Shown piece by piece: positions 43,968-56,611 of a stretch of 64,000 nt of DNA (positions within the stretch are counted from its first letter, which is position 1; every line of letters starts with the position of its first letter). This DNA is from Pilatotrama ljubarskyi (lineage: Eukaryota; Basidiomycota; Agaricomycetes; Polyporales; Polyporaceae). Position numbers and translations under genes: made by a program. The notes below the pieces were generated by a model. It made no database searches. It was given only the letters and a program-made list of their open reading frames with translations, and was not told the origin of the DNA. The stretch is from assembly GCA_022385805.1 (NCBI GenBank), contig MU277774.1, forward strand, positions 7,959-71,958. The letters are read 5' to 3'.

Positions 43968-46751
43968 ATGGCCAGCAAGCAGGTGAGCGGCTTCGTGTTT
44001 CAGTGCCAGGTCAGCCCGCTGAACGCGCGTGAATCGGCGTCAGCTTGGGAAGTTGCGGCAGGTACGTTGCTTCTCTTCTGCGCGTGCTGGACAATCATCA
44101 AACGCGCCCACAGCTCGTGGGAGAGGTCATCTTGACAAGGGACAAGACAATCCAGTCGGACGAGTTCCGCGAGCTGGAACATGACATCGAGCTCAGGAGG
44201 CAGGGACTCTGGAGGTGAGTAGAGAATCATTTCACGTCTCTTCAGACGTCATGGCGTCTCTCGCGTTTGCTTGCTATCTGTTGCCTTCGAGTCTAGTATG
44301 GCACCATGTTACCTACAGATCATACAGTACCTGCCACAGGAAGTGGGCACTTCTTGCTAAGTGACGTGCGGGCTCAGCACACCAGAAGTACTACTTCCTT
44401 GCTGGCTATAGCACGTCAGAGGCGCTAGAATGGCTGGGCTGAACATATGATATGCGCTGCTCTGCAGCGTCTCGAAAGCCGACCTCCAGATAATGTTTGG
44501 ACGTCCGGTCCGAATTGCCGAAGTGTGCTGGCCGCCGGAGACTTGACGTGACTATCCGGGCGTGAAACACGACGTGCTGACGCCTTCTTAACAGGCTCGA
44601 CATCGCGGCAGATGACTATCGTCATTACCTCATGAAGAAGAAGTTCTCCGAGGCGGTAGAGAACTCGGACAAGTTGCTCGCCGTCGACGCGCTGGGCGTC
44701 GTCATGATCAAGCACGGCGAAGAATTCGGGGATGACTCCGCATATGGGCAGTCGCTCGTGAGCTTCGGCCGCGCACACTGCAACATCGCGTCGCTCCAGG
44801 AGAGCTTCGCGATGACGTTCGAGGAGTCGTACCTCGCCGGGGTTCGGCAGAGCGAGGACGAGATCAAGGAGTACCAAGCGCAGAGGAAGAAGCTCGAGAG
44901 TCGGAGGTGAGCTATCTGGTCACCGATTTGAGGAGGTACTGAAGCCCGTGGCCCCCAGAGTGAGCTATGACGCCGCAGCTGCTAAGTTGGAGAAGCTCAA
45001 GAGCGCCAAGAAGGACAAGGAGAAGGACCGCGAGGAAGCAGAGGAAGAGTATGAGAACGCGAAAGCTCGCTAGTAGGTGTCGATGCTTTACTTCCACCGC
45101 AATCCGTATTGAGCTCCGTTGACAGTGAGGAAGCGCTCGAAGACGTGCGGGCACGTATGTGGGCGATCCAGGAGAACGAGGTCGTACAGCTTCGTGACCT
45201 CACCAGTTTCCTGGACCTCGAAATTTCCTTCGTTCGATCTTATCTGGACGAGTTGCAGAAAGTCAGAGATCACTGGATTGATGAGTACATAGCCTTCCTT
45301 ATCGCGTCTGACTTTAGCTGAGCAGTGTCGCCCACAGGGAAACGTTGAGAAAGCTCGGGGCACCAAAGGCTAGGCCGCCGCCGCGTCCCACGTCCTCCTC
45401 TCGAGCGAACTCAATCCGTTCCACGAAATCTACCAAGAAGACGGCAGAGCGGGAGTCGCTAGATTCGAGTGATGAGGAAGCCCCGGAATCGCGCAAGAAG
45501 ACCCTTTCGCGCCGCAAGTCGGAAACCGGCAGCAAGCCACCTTCGCGCCCTCAGTCCCGGGCCTCGCGCAAGCGGTCCGACAGCGCCGTGACAGCGACGA
45601 GCGAGAAAGAGGAGGAGAAGAAGGCGAAGCCGGAGAAGCATTCGCACAGGCTGAGCGTCGCGGGCTGGGCGTCGAGCGCGATGAGCTCTGTCACGGGCCG
45701 CGGCAAGAAAGACAAGGACAAGGACAAGTTCGCCGCGCTGCGCGATGAGGACGACATGGACAAGAGCGACACGGACGAGTTCGGGATGCCGAAAGCTCAG
45801 TCCAAGGCGCAGAAACGCATGTCCATGCCGGGGCTGCCGAGCACCTCGCCGAAGCTACCGATCCGGATGACCAAGTCCGCCTCCCGCTCTGAGAAGGAGA
45901 AGGACAACAAGGAGAACTCCGGCCAGATGAGGAAGCTTGCTGTGGCGCTGCACGACTTCGCAGCGGCGTCAACGGACGAGCTGAGCTTCAAGGCGGGCGA
46001 TCAGATTGAAGTCCTTAGCGAGGTGCTGGAGGGGTGGTGGATGGGCGAGCTGAGAGGGAGGCGTGGGCTATTCCCGACGACGTACACGGAGATCCTTAAC
46101 TCTTCGTCGTCCTCCCTATCTCAGAAACCCCCGCTTCCCCAGCGGCCTCCTTCGTCGCTCACGCGGAGTCTTGGGCTACAGAACGGGAGGAGTAGGACGG
46201 GCTCGTCATTGTCTTCGCTCGAAGACGGCGCGCATCCGTTCAGCGACCCTCAGTCGCGCAACGGGGACTCTGGGCCGTATGAGGAGAGCATCCAGAGCAG
46301 CCACATGAGCGACACCGACGACGAGTCAGGCAGCCTCATGCGCGTCCAGCGCATCGACGACAGCTTCTCCTCTCGATACACCGCCGCCACGCCCGCCCCT
46401 CCCCCGCCTATGCGTCGCGGCGCCGACCTTCCAGCTTCATCATCTACATCCTCTTCTGGCAAGAAGGCACCTCCGCCTCCGCCCCCGCGCCGGTCCACGC
46501 TCACCGCGTCGCCAGCGCCGACACCTCCGGCGCTACCGAGCCGCCCAGCGACACTGCGCTCGAAGTCGTCGCAGTCGAGCTCGTCGTTCTCAATCGTCAC
46601 TGCAGCTGGCGCCGTCGGGCCGGACGAGCTGACATACTCGCCTTTCGATAGCCCGAAGGACGAGGTGATGAAGATCGGGTGCAGCGAGTTCAAGCAGAAC
46701 CCGTTCAAGCCGAAGGGGTTCTGCAGTAACTGCTTTCAGATGCGTTCCTGA
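43968..46751 (+). CDS. BAR and SH3 domain adaptor protein
   Basis: Membrane-curving adaptor of about 700 residues, expected at endocytic sites or the cortical actin machinery. Very short first exons (MASKQ, then LGKLRQ) lead to the BAR domain: LVGEVILTRDKTIQSDEFRE, KKKFSEAVENSDKLLAVDAL, SFGRAHCNIASLQESFAMTF, EIKEYQAQRKKLESRR, DAAAAKLEKLKSAKKDKEKD and VVQLRDLTSFLDLEISFVRS. A long low-complexity linker rich in Ser, Lys and Glu follows. The SH3 domain reads KLAVALHDFAAASTDELSFK, then GWWMGELRGRRGLFPTTYTE. Polyproline runs (APPPPPPRR, PPLPQRPPS) come next. The C-terminus FKQNPFKPKGFCSNCF has a paired-cysteine motif that I know from fungal proteins of this type. All junctions checked are in frame, including the TA|T and GA|G split codons. 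Single-copy, likely housekeeping. Confidence 0.9.
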
Positions 46752-48154
46752 GTCGGGGTAGGGGCGGATTCCTCAGGCGATGCTTCTGCTAAGCGTTGTA
46801 TAGTACCTTCTATCTGTGGTCAGGATCTTGCTTCATTTGTACTGATAGTCGCGCTCGTCTCCCAACTCAGCTTAGGTCGAATACTAATATACCGCACGTC
46901 TCGGTTGTGTCACTTGCATATACATTTGCTACGTTTCGTATGTTCGGGTCGACAATACACGGACCGATTTGCTCCTTCCCCGAGCGGATTCGTTGAACAG
47001 GTTTTGCGTAGTTCCACACCTTCGGCGTATCGTTTAGTACAATTACTACAATATCAGGCCAGTCACGGCCTCCAGGCCTCGGTGAGTCCCTCGTGTTGTG
47101 TCCAAGATGATCCCGCCATTTACCTCAACTTGCTTCCGCAGCGCCGTCAGCGAGCACTGCAGGTGACGGCGGGCAGATGCTCTCTCGTACAACTCTGACA
47201 CTTTGTACAGTCCGGTGCGTCCAAGCGGTTTCCGAGAGCCGTCCCGCCACTCAGTTCACTCAGCATCACGCCTCTCTGAGAGATCGCTCATCGGGAATAG
47301 GATACGCTATCATGCCTCATGGTCTGAGGAGAGCACCAGCTTGCAATATCCCCGAGCGCGTCGTGCGAGCGCTCCTTCCAATATGAAGGCCGTCTGGGAC
47401 CGGGAAACAGTGTGAAGGGAAACCTCCCACATTGCACTCTATGTATAGCGCGGGCCGCTGGGCGTTGTTCATCGAAGTCTCTTGCGGAGTAACCGTCGAC
47501 GCTATGCATTGCATGCGTCGCCTTAATCCCGCGAGGTGTCTTCGTCCTCGTACTTCTTTCTCAGGGCAGTGCCGGCGCTGACATAGCCGCTCCTGTGTGG
47601 TCGTAATTGATCCTCGCAGCGCCGTCTCTGGCTTGGTCTGCATGGGACTATCATGTACTGTGAGTAAGTCCAAGCCGACTTGCAAACGGATTGCTCGCTG
47701 ATCCTCTCTAAGGGTAGATCATCCGTAAAGCGGAACCATCAGCCACTCCGGGATTACGGCTCACGCTCAAGCGCACGCGCGCCGTGGCCTGAGAGGGATT
47801 ATCCCAATGCGCTGGAGGATAGTCGCTCGATGTCACACATAGTTTGTGCCTCATTCCTTGACAGCGGTCGTTCAGCTCCCGAGGTTTCTGCTTCTCATCA
47901 CGACGCGAAGCCAAGTGCCGCACTATAGCCCGTATCATCAAGGGGCCACTCGCACTGCATGACCTCGGGATTTGACCTATAACAGCCGCGAATCCGCGCC
48001 AAGTATACACAGGAAATCTTCGGGATGGGCGTGCGCAGAAAGCACGTTCTACGAACTATATCATGACGCTTTTTTCCTCTGCGGGATCGTCCGCAGAGCC
48101 CCACACATTTGCATTGCCCACTTGACCCTTACTACCGCTTGGAACAGGCTCAGC
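46752..48154. other. Intergenic region of 1.4 kb, no gene seen
   Basis: The 3' flank of the BAR-SH3 gene and 5' flank of the DUF6533 gene. Short frames only. Confidence 0.45.
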
Positions 48155-49980
48155 ATGTCCTCGTCATCCACCGGCGTGGATATCTCTGCACTGATTGCGC
48201 AATACCGAGGAGTGTAAGTCGTCGCTCAAACTACCAAGCCCCATTCCTTGATTTGGTGTTGACTGAGAAACCGCTCGACACAGGTGGCCTTTGAACACCT
48301 GCGCGGTCGCTGTCGCAAGTGAGAGCTATTTCCCGAGAGCAATTGCCCCGCGGTGCATGAGCTGAAGTGCCGTTCTTCCGAAACTCTGTCAGCGCTGGTT
48401 TGTTTCGATACCCTCCTATGCCTAGATCAAGAGGTGCAGCTCATCTGGAGTAATGCGACGTCCTTCGCCTCGCTCGTGTACATGGCGAACCGATACATGT
48501 CGGTCATCGCCACCATACTGGCGGTGACCTCGATCGACCCGCTGTCAGATAAAGCGTGTACGTAGCTCTCCGAGCATCCGCCTCACTGACTGACGTCCCG
48601 GCTTTCTGCAGGGGCGGCCGTCATGCTACACTCAGTTGCGTCTTAGCTGACCTCATATCCCTTCTCAAGCTGTGTCGTCTCGAGTTGGGTTGCTACTGTC
48701 TTCGCGGGTCTATCAGAGATCGGTCCCGCAGGTAAGTATTGCAGTCACTCACGAGCGGACCTGCGGCGCCTGACAGCATCGTCATCACCAGTCCTGGCCT
48801 CCATGCGTCTCTATGCGCTGAGCGGGCGGAAGAAAGTGCTCTGCGGCGTCACGCTCGTCTTGAGCTTGATGCCCTTTATAATCAACGCTGTGAATGGACC
48901 ATTTCGATCGTCCGGTCGGCAAAATGGGCACGACTGACTTGTCAAACCAGTGCACCGTGTACCAGGCCCGTTTCGTGAACGATCCACCTCCCGAGGATTG
49001 CATAAGGGAGGAAGGTGGAGACCCAGCCTTGGTCGTAACGTGAGCCTGCAACAGATGTCTTCGGCGTAACGTCCGAACACGACTGATTCCTATGGAGCAG
49101 CTGTGAGTAGAATAAATCACTCGTTCAATCGGCCGACGGGTCATGATGTCTATTATCAGTGACATGCGTCGCTCGGGTCTCCTTGATCATTGCAGACGTG
49201 CTAGTCGCTGTGATGACTTGGCGCGTGACCTACCAGTCCATCCGCCTGATGCGCGACACTGGTTTAGGCGGACGACCATCTCTGCACCAAACCCTGCTCC
49301 AAAGCGGTGCGCGCATCGCTCAGCTGTGCCATAAGTTGATCCATAGAACTGACCTACTTCCGCCGACGTACAGGTAGCATATACTTCTGGTACGCTACGG
49401 ATGTTCCGCCGTGCTGGTACCTACCGCGCCGTACTGATCAATCACTTCGATCCATAGCGTCCTGGCAGCCCTAAATACGACGCAGATCATATTGACCGGG
49501 CTCCAGGTACGTGCGGACTGCGGCCTTAAACTGTTCCCTCAATCGGATAGTCTGCCCGCCAGCTTGACAGGCCCGCGCTGACCATGATGCTCTCCAGATT
49601 GTGAATCCTGCAGGCCACGGAGGCTACGTGACCTTCTTTATAGACCCGTACGTCCTCCTCCGCAATCCCCTCCGACGGTCGGGTGCCCGCATGAAGTGTA
49701 CACGTGCTGACATTTGATCCTCTGCACCTGCAGGCTCAGCTCCATCCTCAATAGTCGCTTCGTGCTCAATCTACGCGAAACGAACGAGAAGCTCAGCGCT
49801 GGAGGATCCTCTGTCTCGCAGGGTACCCTGCACTTCGCCGATAGGCCAGACTCCACGCAGCGACCGTCGTTCGTCGACTCCCTCGCCGGTCCGGTGCATA
49901 TGCCGGAAACCAGCGAAAAGGCAGAGAGCACGACCGCGGCGGGACCGAGCGGGAGCGAGGACACCGGAGAGGTGGCTTAA
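48155..49980 (+). CDS. DUF6533 family seven-helix membrane protein 1
   Basis: Fungal polytopic membrane protein with the N-terminal DUF6533 signature. The start MSSSSTGVDISALIAQYRG joins through two short exons (PLNTCAVAVA) to TLVCFDTLLCLDQEVQLIWS, then SFASLVYMANRYMSVIATIL. This is the typical family stretch: a helix ending in D..L....E...IW, followed by a helix ending in NRY. Later exons give SMRLYALSGRKKVLCGVTLV, CTVYQARFVNDPP, VSLIIADVLVAVMTWRVTYQ, VLAALNTTQIILTG, IVNPAGHGGYVTFFIDP and SSILNSRFVLNLRETNEKLS. That last segment is the characteristic end of helix 7. The tail is Ser/Thr/Glu-rich, ending SEDTGEVA. Middle exon borders around 48600-48730 are uncertain. The family is expanded in Agaricomycetes and has no known function. 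Confidence 0.82.
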
Positions 49981-50233
49981 TGTCTTCACGCTGATTGGCG
50001 ATCACCAGCTCCTCGCGCGTAGCGGGACTCCTATTGAAACGTACACCTCATCGCGATAATCTACTAAGTATGCGCATCGTATCGTGAAAGGCCCTTCCTG
50101 GCCCTTGCGCTTATCTTCCACCGCTGCAACGCAACCTTCGTAACGCGGCACTGGGGTTCTTGTGCTCTGTACGGGGCGTATATACCGCGGCGAGTAATCT
50201 CTCGATTCTTCGTGATCCCCAATCCGGGCGTTC

Positions 50234-52534
50234 TCAAGCTTCAATCTGTGCCAACATAGCAGCGACGGGTAGGTCTGAACGCGGTATAATCCGGCATATG
50301 AACGGCGCGGCTTGGCTGGATGTGATAATCACCGTCAGCGAGCGCATGTTCATGCGCCAGTGCCGGCACAATTACCTGGTGAACCCCGATATGAACTCCG
50401 CAGGAGGAGTGATTTCGTTCCCTGCATCGTCGATGGCCTTCTTGATGTCGAACAGTGCAACAATGTGCGCGATAGCGAGCCAGATGCTCGCGTCCGCGAA
50501 GGCCTGCCCTGGACAGATCCTGTGGGCAACAGCCCGCGAGTCAGTACTGCGTCTCTTTTGTGTCGCACGCCGGCTCCGCTTACCTACGACCAAATCCAAA
50601 TACGAAGCTACTCGGTAGCAGGACGTCGCTCTTCTCTCCGGCGGGAGCAAGATACCGCTCTGGGCGGAACGCGTCGGGTTCCGGATAATAGCGTGTGTCG
50701 CGCGTCATCGCCCTAGCCACGCCGTGATATTTGAACTCTGGACAGCCGTTTCTCATTTCAAGGTTGCATACCAAGTATTCGCAATGATCATGCTGCCTGC
50801 TGGTATGTCGTAGCCGCGATACTGATCTTCGTCCACCACGCGATGAGGAAGGCCTGTCAGATGCATGGTCAACTCGGGTGCCGACCATCTGCAATGTACT
50901 ACTCACCGATCGGCAGGGCCGGATTCCAACTGTACTCATAGCCATATCGAGCCTGCATATTATCACGCCGCATCTCAATGACTCACCGGTACACTTCCTC
51001 CAGGAGCGCATCCAGATACGGTAGCGATTCCCGATCACTGAAGTCTGGGAGCCTCCTTTTGCCTAAGACCTTGTCCATTTCCTCTTGCGCCTTCCTGTAT
51101 ACATGCGGATTGCGGGTCATGTTGAGGAGAAACATTGCGAGAGCCCCACGGCTCTGAACAGGACAGTAGGTTCTCCAGTCACTGTCAAAAAAGAGAACTG
51201 TGCACTGACCGTTTCAACGCCGGCTGCACATCATAATAATTCTTAGACCTAAGCGACTCGCATCCCGATGACGAGGTACATAACGCACCGCCGTAGACGT
51301 TAAAATTCACGCCTTTTACGTCCTCCAACTCGGCGGGTATCGGCCCTTCTTGGCCATATGTACCTAAAATATTTGTGAAGATGCACGGAGTTGTCGTGCC
51401 GGAAGCCTGCAAGGGTGTGTGAATGTGGCTCTTCCAAACAATGTAAGCACTTTGACCATGGCAGACATGACGCGATCATATCCTGCATTCTTCCATGCCA
51501 TGATATATCCGCGAATCATCTGCGCTTCTCGGGCGAAGCCTGAGCCAGGAAGCCAAGTGGGCATGTGTTTCACTAGACGGTTAGTACGCGGACTCGTACA
51601 CTCAGCGTCTTTCCGTCTGTCGTTGAGAAACCCACTCACATATCGGGAAGAAGTCAACGAGCCGGGAGCCGGGATTGCCCCCCGCTACCACGCCATTGAG
51701 ACCCCGCTCCGCGACTTGGACCAGCTCATCTTGCAAGGACGTGACTCGAAAACCGTAGGTCACTTCCACCATAATGGCGGCAATGTATCTCGAGATATGT
51801 CAAAATTAGTTTCTGGCCCGGGTCCAACCAGTGCGAATGGGATCCAACATACAGGTGGAAGTGGTCGAAGAAGCGCGCCGGGTCCTCCAACAGGTTGCGA
51901 GACAAATTGAGGACCTCTCTTCGCTGGATGGGCCGATAACTGCCTAATTTATGCTTGTTCCCCACGCCGTCGTATATCCATTTGCGGATTTTTCGCAGTC
52001 GCTCTCCGTATGGTATGGTCGGGAGGGCGGACTCCTGTCCGTACCTTATCCGCCCTTCAGTACTTGCATTGGTGCCGTTGCGAGACTGGGAACGCAGAAC
52101 ACACTCACATCTCGGCCAACGCCACCATTCTGGGTCTGCATGAGTACTTAGAACTGCGCTTGTCGAGCAGGTCTCGAGCAGCTTCGATTGTACTCAGAAC
52201 AATCATTGATGTTCGGAAGACCTTGAAGTAAATGACATCTCCTGCCGACGCGGGGCCCGCGACAGCGCGGATTCGTTAATGACGCATATCGCTAAGCACC
52301 CCGTGACTGGAAGTATCGCTCACCATAACGCTGGCTCCATTCGTAGTATTTCTTCTCCTGGAACTGCATGGGTAGCTCGTGGACGCTCCCGACCACCGGG
52401 AGTCCTCCTGGCCCTGGAGGCAGCCTCTTCTTCTGCTCACGCGTCAGGGTCTTTATCACAAGCACGAGGATGAACAGCAGAGTAACGGCAAGCGGGCCCC
52501 TGATAGGCATGGACAGGGTGTCGGTTTCGCTCAT
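50234..52534 (-). CDS. Cytochrome P450-2, microsomal monooxygenase
   Basis: Closest in gene structure to P450-1 and P450-3. It starts at [16 protein letters not shown] with an anchor helix ([12 protein letters not shown]) and the hinge [19 protein letters not shown]. Then: [33 protein letters not shown] (Cys where the paralogues have Asp), [20 protein letters not shown] and [18 protein letters not shown]. Then [20 protein letters not shown] and an I-helix motif AGVET from a 14-base exon. After it come [15 protein letters not shown] (ExxR), [11 protein letters not shown] (PERF) and FGFGRRVCPGQAFA (haem Cys). The last exon ends [10 protein letters not shown], stop at 50234. All catalytic motifs are present and the introns are canonical, so the gene is probably functional. 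The substrate is unknown; no backbone synthase is nearby. Confidence 0.9.
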
Positions 52535-53392
52535 ATTCAGCAGTTGTTGGAAGAGGATGGGTCGAACCTTGGGTGCGACTGCTGCATGTTTCCCCGGCGA
52601 AGGCACGAGTCTATATGAGCTATCCTCCGGGAGTCCAGCCTGAGTAGGGGCCAAGTCATCCCTAGAGCCGCTTTGCCACCGCACTATAGAGTAAGAGTCT
52701 GCGCAATCAGCTTCCGTACTGGTAATGGGACTTCTGGATTGTCATGGGACGCACCGGGCTCTCCTGATAACATGTAAGAGAAGCAGGGTGACGCTGTGTA
52801 TCTCCCTGACCACGGCGACACGGCGGCCACATCAGCATTCTCAAGCTGCCCATAGTGAGATTGTTAACAACGACTATCATCATGATAAGCTTGAAAGACT
52901 AGCCCGCACCTCGGAGGGGACCGAAAAGAGTCCTTGCAGGAGTAACCCATTCCGCGCCGCTGGGCCCGGCTGACCTTCGAGCATAGAGTTCATCGAATAG
53001 ACTCCTTGCCATTACACCCTTCTTCCCGCGGTCAGCCAGGAAGATTACCCAAAAGCTCGATCCTACTGTTAAGTAGCCATGCCAGGAGATACAGCGGACA
53101 TGAAGCGCTGAGACTTGCCGGAGCGAAAAAGAAGTGTTGGAGTCACACGCGATCGTGACGCTAGTCTTATGGGCGTCTACTTCCATCGGGCTCCAACTCG
53201 GAGACGCTAGGCATCAAACTCCCATGTCTTGCATAGCAGTGATACAGACTTCGTCATCAGGGTGCAAAAAGCTACAACTTCTGGCGATCTTCATTGTGGT
53301 CTGCGGGCAAAGGTACCTGATAGAGACCTCAGGACATTGAGCATCAGTACTGCACTAGTAGCCGTTACGACAAGCAATGGGAACTGGAGGCG
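52535..53392. other. Spacer between P450-2 and P450-3
   Basis: Both flanking genes run on the minus strand, so this is the promoter of P450-2 and the terminator of P450-3. I see no other gene. Confidence 0.45.
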
Positions 53393-55640
53393 TCAACTAT
53401 CCAATCCAGCGAGCATGGCGACTGCCTTCTCCGACCGTGGCACAATGCGACAAACAAATGGTGCAGGTTGGCTGCAAACATGATGGGTAGGGTGAGCAAC
53501 ATGAGATAAGACAGAGCCGTACGTGAACTGACTTGGTGAAACCAGGCAGGAACTCCGCCGGTGGCGTGAACTCATTTCCGGATGCGTCGAGGGGTTTCTT
53601 GATGTCAAACGCGGCAAGGACGTTGGCGATGGCAAGCCATATGCTGGGATCTGCGAGGGCCTGTCCAGGACACACTCTACATATCGTGACGCTGTAAGTC
53701 TGGGACGGAGGCTAAAGAATAACCGAGGAGACTAACCTCCGACCGAACCCAAACACGAAGCTGCTGGGTAGCAACAGCTTCTCCTTCTCATCAGGAACGA
53801 GGTAAAGTTCTGGACAAAACTCCTCCGGTTCCGGGAAGTATCGCGTGTCGCGCGTCATAGCCCTGAATGCCCGCTGTTAGTATGTAGGAGAGGCCCCCAA
53901 CAGCGCGAACGTTGTACCAGGTGTTCGCGATCACAGTGCAGCCGGCAGGTATGTCGTAGCCACGGTACTTGTCATCGGTTGTCGCACGATGAGGAACCGC
54001 TACGTGCATTGCATGGGCGGTTATGAAGAGGTTGGAACAGAACCGGCATGCGAACTCACCCAACGGGAGAACAGGACTCCAGCTACGAACGGGTGAGGGT
54101 CGTGCTACGCAGTGCCGAAGGCCATCACTCACCGATACACCTCCTCCAATAGAGCGTTGAGATAGGGAAGGGAGTCACGATCGCCGTAGTCCGGCAATCT
54201 CCCTTTGCCTACCACTCTGTCGATCTCCTCCTGCGCTCTGCGGCAGACCTCGGGGTTGCGTACCATGTCGAGGAAAAATGCTGTGAGGGTACCACGGCTC
54301 TACAAAAGATGATGTCAGTAGATTGAACCGCTGCAGGGAATGTCAGTACAAACCGTCTCCACGCCAGCTGCAAACACGAACATTGAGATTGCGACGAGGC
54401 ATCAATTGGCGGAAAGCCTGACTGACCTCCGTAGACGTTCATCGCTGCTAGACCCTTGACGTTGTCTAACATTTCGGGCGGGGGTGATCCGGCGTACTCG
54501 GCCATAACAGCAGTATACACGCAAGGTTGGGCAGTACCAGAAGCCTGTCCAGAGCTGTCTTCAGCATTTCCAGCCTGATATATATCGCGAGGTCGAGCGG
54601 GGACTGACCAGATCAGACAAGACCGCATCGTATCCGGCATTTTTGAAGCCCTGGACGTACTGGCGGACCTTCAGCGCGTCTCTTTTGAACCCTGCCCCGG
54701 GGAACCAGCTCGGGATACGCTTCACTGATGAACACGGTTGAGGGTCAGAGTGGTCAGAGACCGGTCCACAGGAGGGCTACGCACAGAAAGGAAACCCTAG
54801 ATCCACTAGCTGAGCCCCAGGGCCGCCCAGACTGACCGGTCCATTGATTGCGCGCTCTCCCGCTTGAACGAGGTCATCTTCCAGTCCGGAAACGCGCCTG
54901 CCATACGCGATCTCGAGCATCATGGCCGCAAAGTATCTGAGGTTCAGATTGAGACGCTTCAACACCAAGACTCCTAAATGCAGGACGTACAGGTGTATGT
55001 GGTCCAAGAACCTTTCAGGACTTTCTAGCAGGTTGCGCAAGAGCCTGTGGACTTCTCTGTACTTCAAGTCTTGGTACGACCTCAACTTCTCTTTGTTGCC
55101 GACGCCGTCATAGAGCCATTTCCTGTGCTTACGGAATCGATCCCCGTACGGTATCGAAACGAGGGCTGCTTCTTGTCCGATCCTAGGGTAAAGGTAGATG
55201 TATAAATCTGATGCTCGCCAGAAGCCGTACGTGGCAGATAAAATCACTCACATTTCCGAATGCAGGATCATCGACGGTCGGTCAGAGTACTTCGTACTCC
55301 GCTTGTCTAGCAGGTCCCGTGCGGCCTCAATGGTATTAAGAATCACGGTCGGCTTCCGGAGAAGCTGCACGTAGACAACATCTCCTGAGAGATGATGGCA
55401 GGTCAGCTCATGAGCAGAAATTACGACAATCAACAGGGGAGCATACTGACCATGCACTTCGCTCCATTTGGCAAAGGTTTTGTAGGCGTGTGCAGGAGGA
55501 AGCTGGTGCAGGTTCCCGATGAATGGAAGTCGGCGTGGACCAGGGGGCAGCTTGCGGCGTTTCTTTGTCACATTGTAGACTTGAACGGCAAGGAGGAACG
55601 CGGCAAACGCGAGGAGCTCCCAGGAGGGAACCAGCAGCAT
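53393..55640 (-). CDS. Cytochrome P450-3 with altered FRPER motif
   Basis: Tandem partner of P450-2 on the same strand. Anchor helix [16 protein letters not shown], hinge [20 protein letters not shown]. Then [91 protein letters not shown]-helix AGVET (14-base exon), [15 protein letters not shown] (ExxR), and [14 protein letters not shown] with the haem Cys. It ends [11 protein letters not shown]. The odd point is the PERF region. Where the paralogues read FRPER, this gene reads FCPEL, so both arginines are replaced. The second normally belongs to the Glu-Arg-Arg triad that holds the haem pocket. The rest of the frame is open and all introns are canonical. This could be a recently inactivated P450 or one with changed activity. 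Confidence 0.87.
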
Positions 55641-56611
55641 AACGGCGAGAAAGAGTAGTATAGTAATGTAGACAGTTCAGAGCGAGGCTGCCTATAAATG
55701 AGCGTTACTATCAAAAGTCCGAGAGTCAAGCTCGAGCGGACTATTCTGTCCGTTCCGGTAGTCGGAGTAAAACGAGTTCTGCTGACCCCGTCTCGGAGGT
55801 GCAGGCCGGCAGGCACGTCTCGGCAGTGACTCGGCCGCCATCAGGACTCAGTCTTCGCGCTTCTGAGACTACTCGTAAGATCAGGCGAGCAGATAAACGC
55901 GGTACCACAAACAGGGTGAGCAGTCTTGGGAGCACCGGTGAAAGCGGAAGACATCACTTGGGATTGGAAGGTGTGATCGTGCGGTGCGTGCAGCGTGATG
56001 AGACCCCCCGGGCATGTGCTTGAGCCAATGGCAGGATGATTCACGCTAATAATGTGAGCATTAGCCTGCTATCGATGTGATCTGCCAATGGGTAGGTCTC
56101 GAAACGAACTATGGTGGTATCGCCTGCGGTGAGCCCAAGCACTGTCCCTTCGTCACTCCAAGCGCGCGCTGGAATGCTCCGACTCTATCGGAGGCGCGAA
56201 ACTCTCACGCCGTACCCTTCGTGCTACGACTGCTTTCGCTGTACAATAGCACTGCAATGCTGGCGGCGGCGTCCGCGTCGCACCCCAACTTGCTGGTAAG
56301 AGGAGCTCACAGATCCGATTGCATCGCACAGAAGGATCGGCGCACGCCCCGGCTCCACGGAGAGCGCTGGTATCAGACGCCCACGTATGTCCGACGCACA
56401 ACAAGAGGTGCGCATTCGACGCGAGCGACGTTACCAGTGGTGTATACGCTCCTTCTGCTCTCTGGTACCAAGCTCCCATGGGAACAGTGTCCGTTCATTC
56501 TGTGCGGACTCCACCACGAATCGCACCTCGCCGTCGGGCATTGACTTCCACGCACCCTACAGGAGTCACACGGATCACTCAGAGTCAAAGGCCGGGCTGG
56601 GAGCGTGTTTT
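55641..56611. other. Intergenic region, no gene seen
   Basis: The promoter of P450-3 (a TATA-like TTTATAG on the minus strand near 55695) and the 3' flank of the F-box gene. The open frames here are antisense mirrors of each other, and none has family similarity. Confidence 0.45.

Noticed and set aside
41329..55640. Secondary-metabolite cluster suggested by three P450s and a transporter
   Set aside because: No polyketide, peptide or terpene synthase, and no pathway regulator, is visible; the P450s are simply paralogues interrupted by housekeeping genes.
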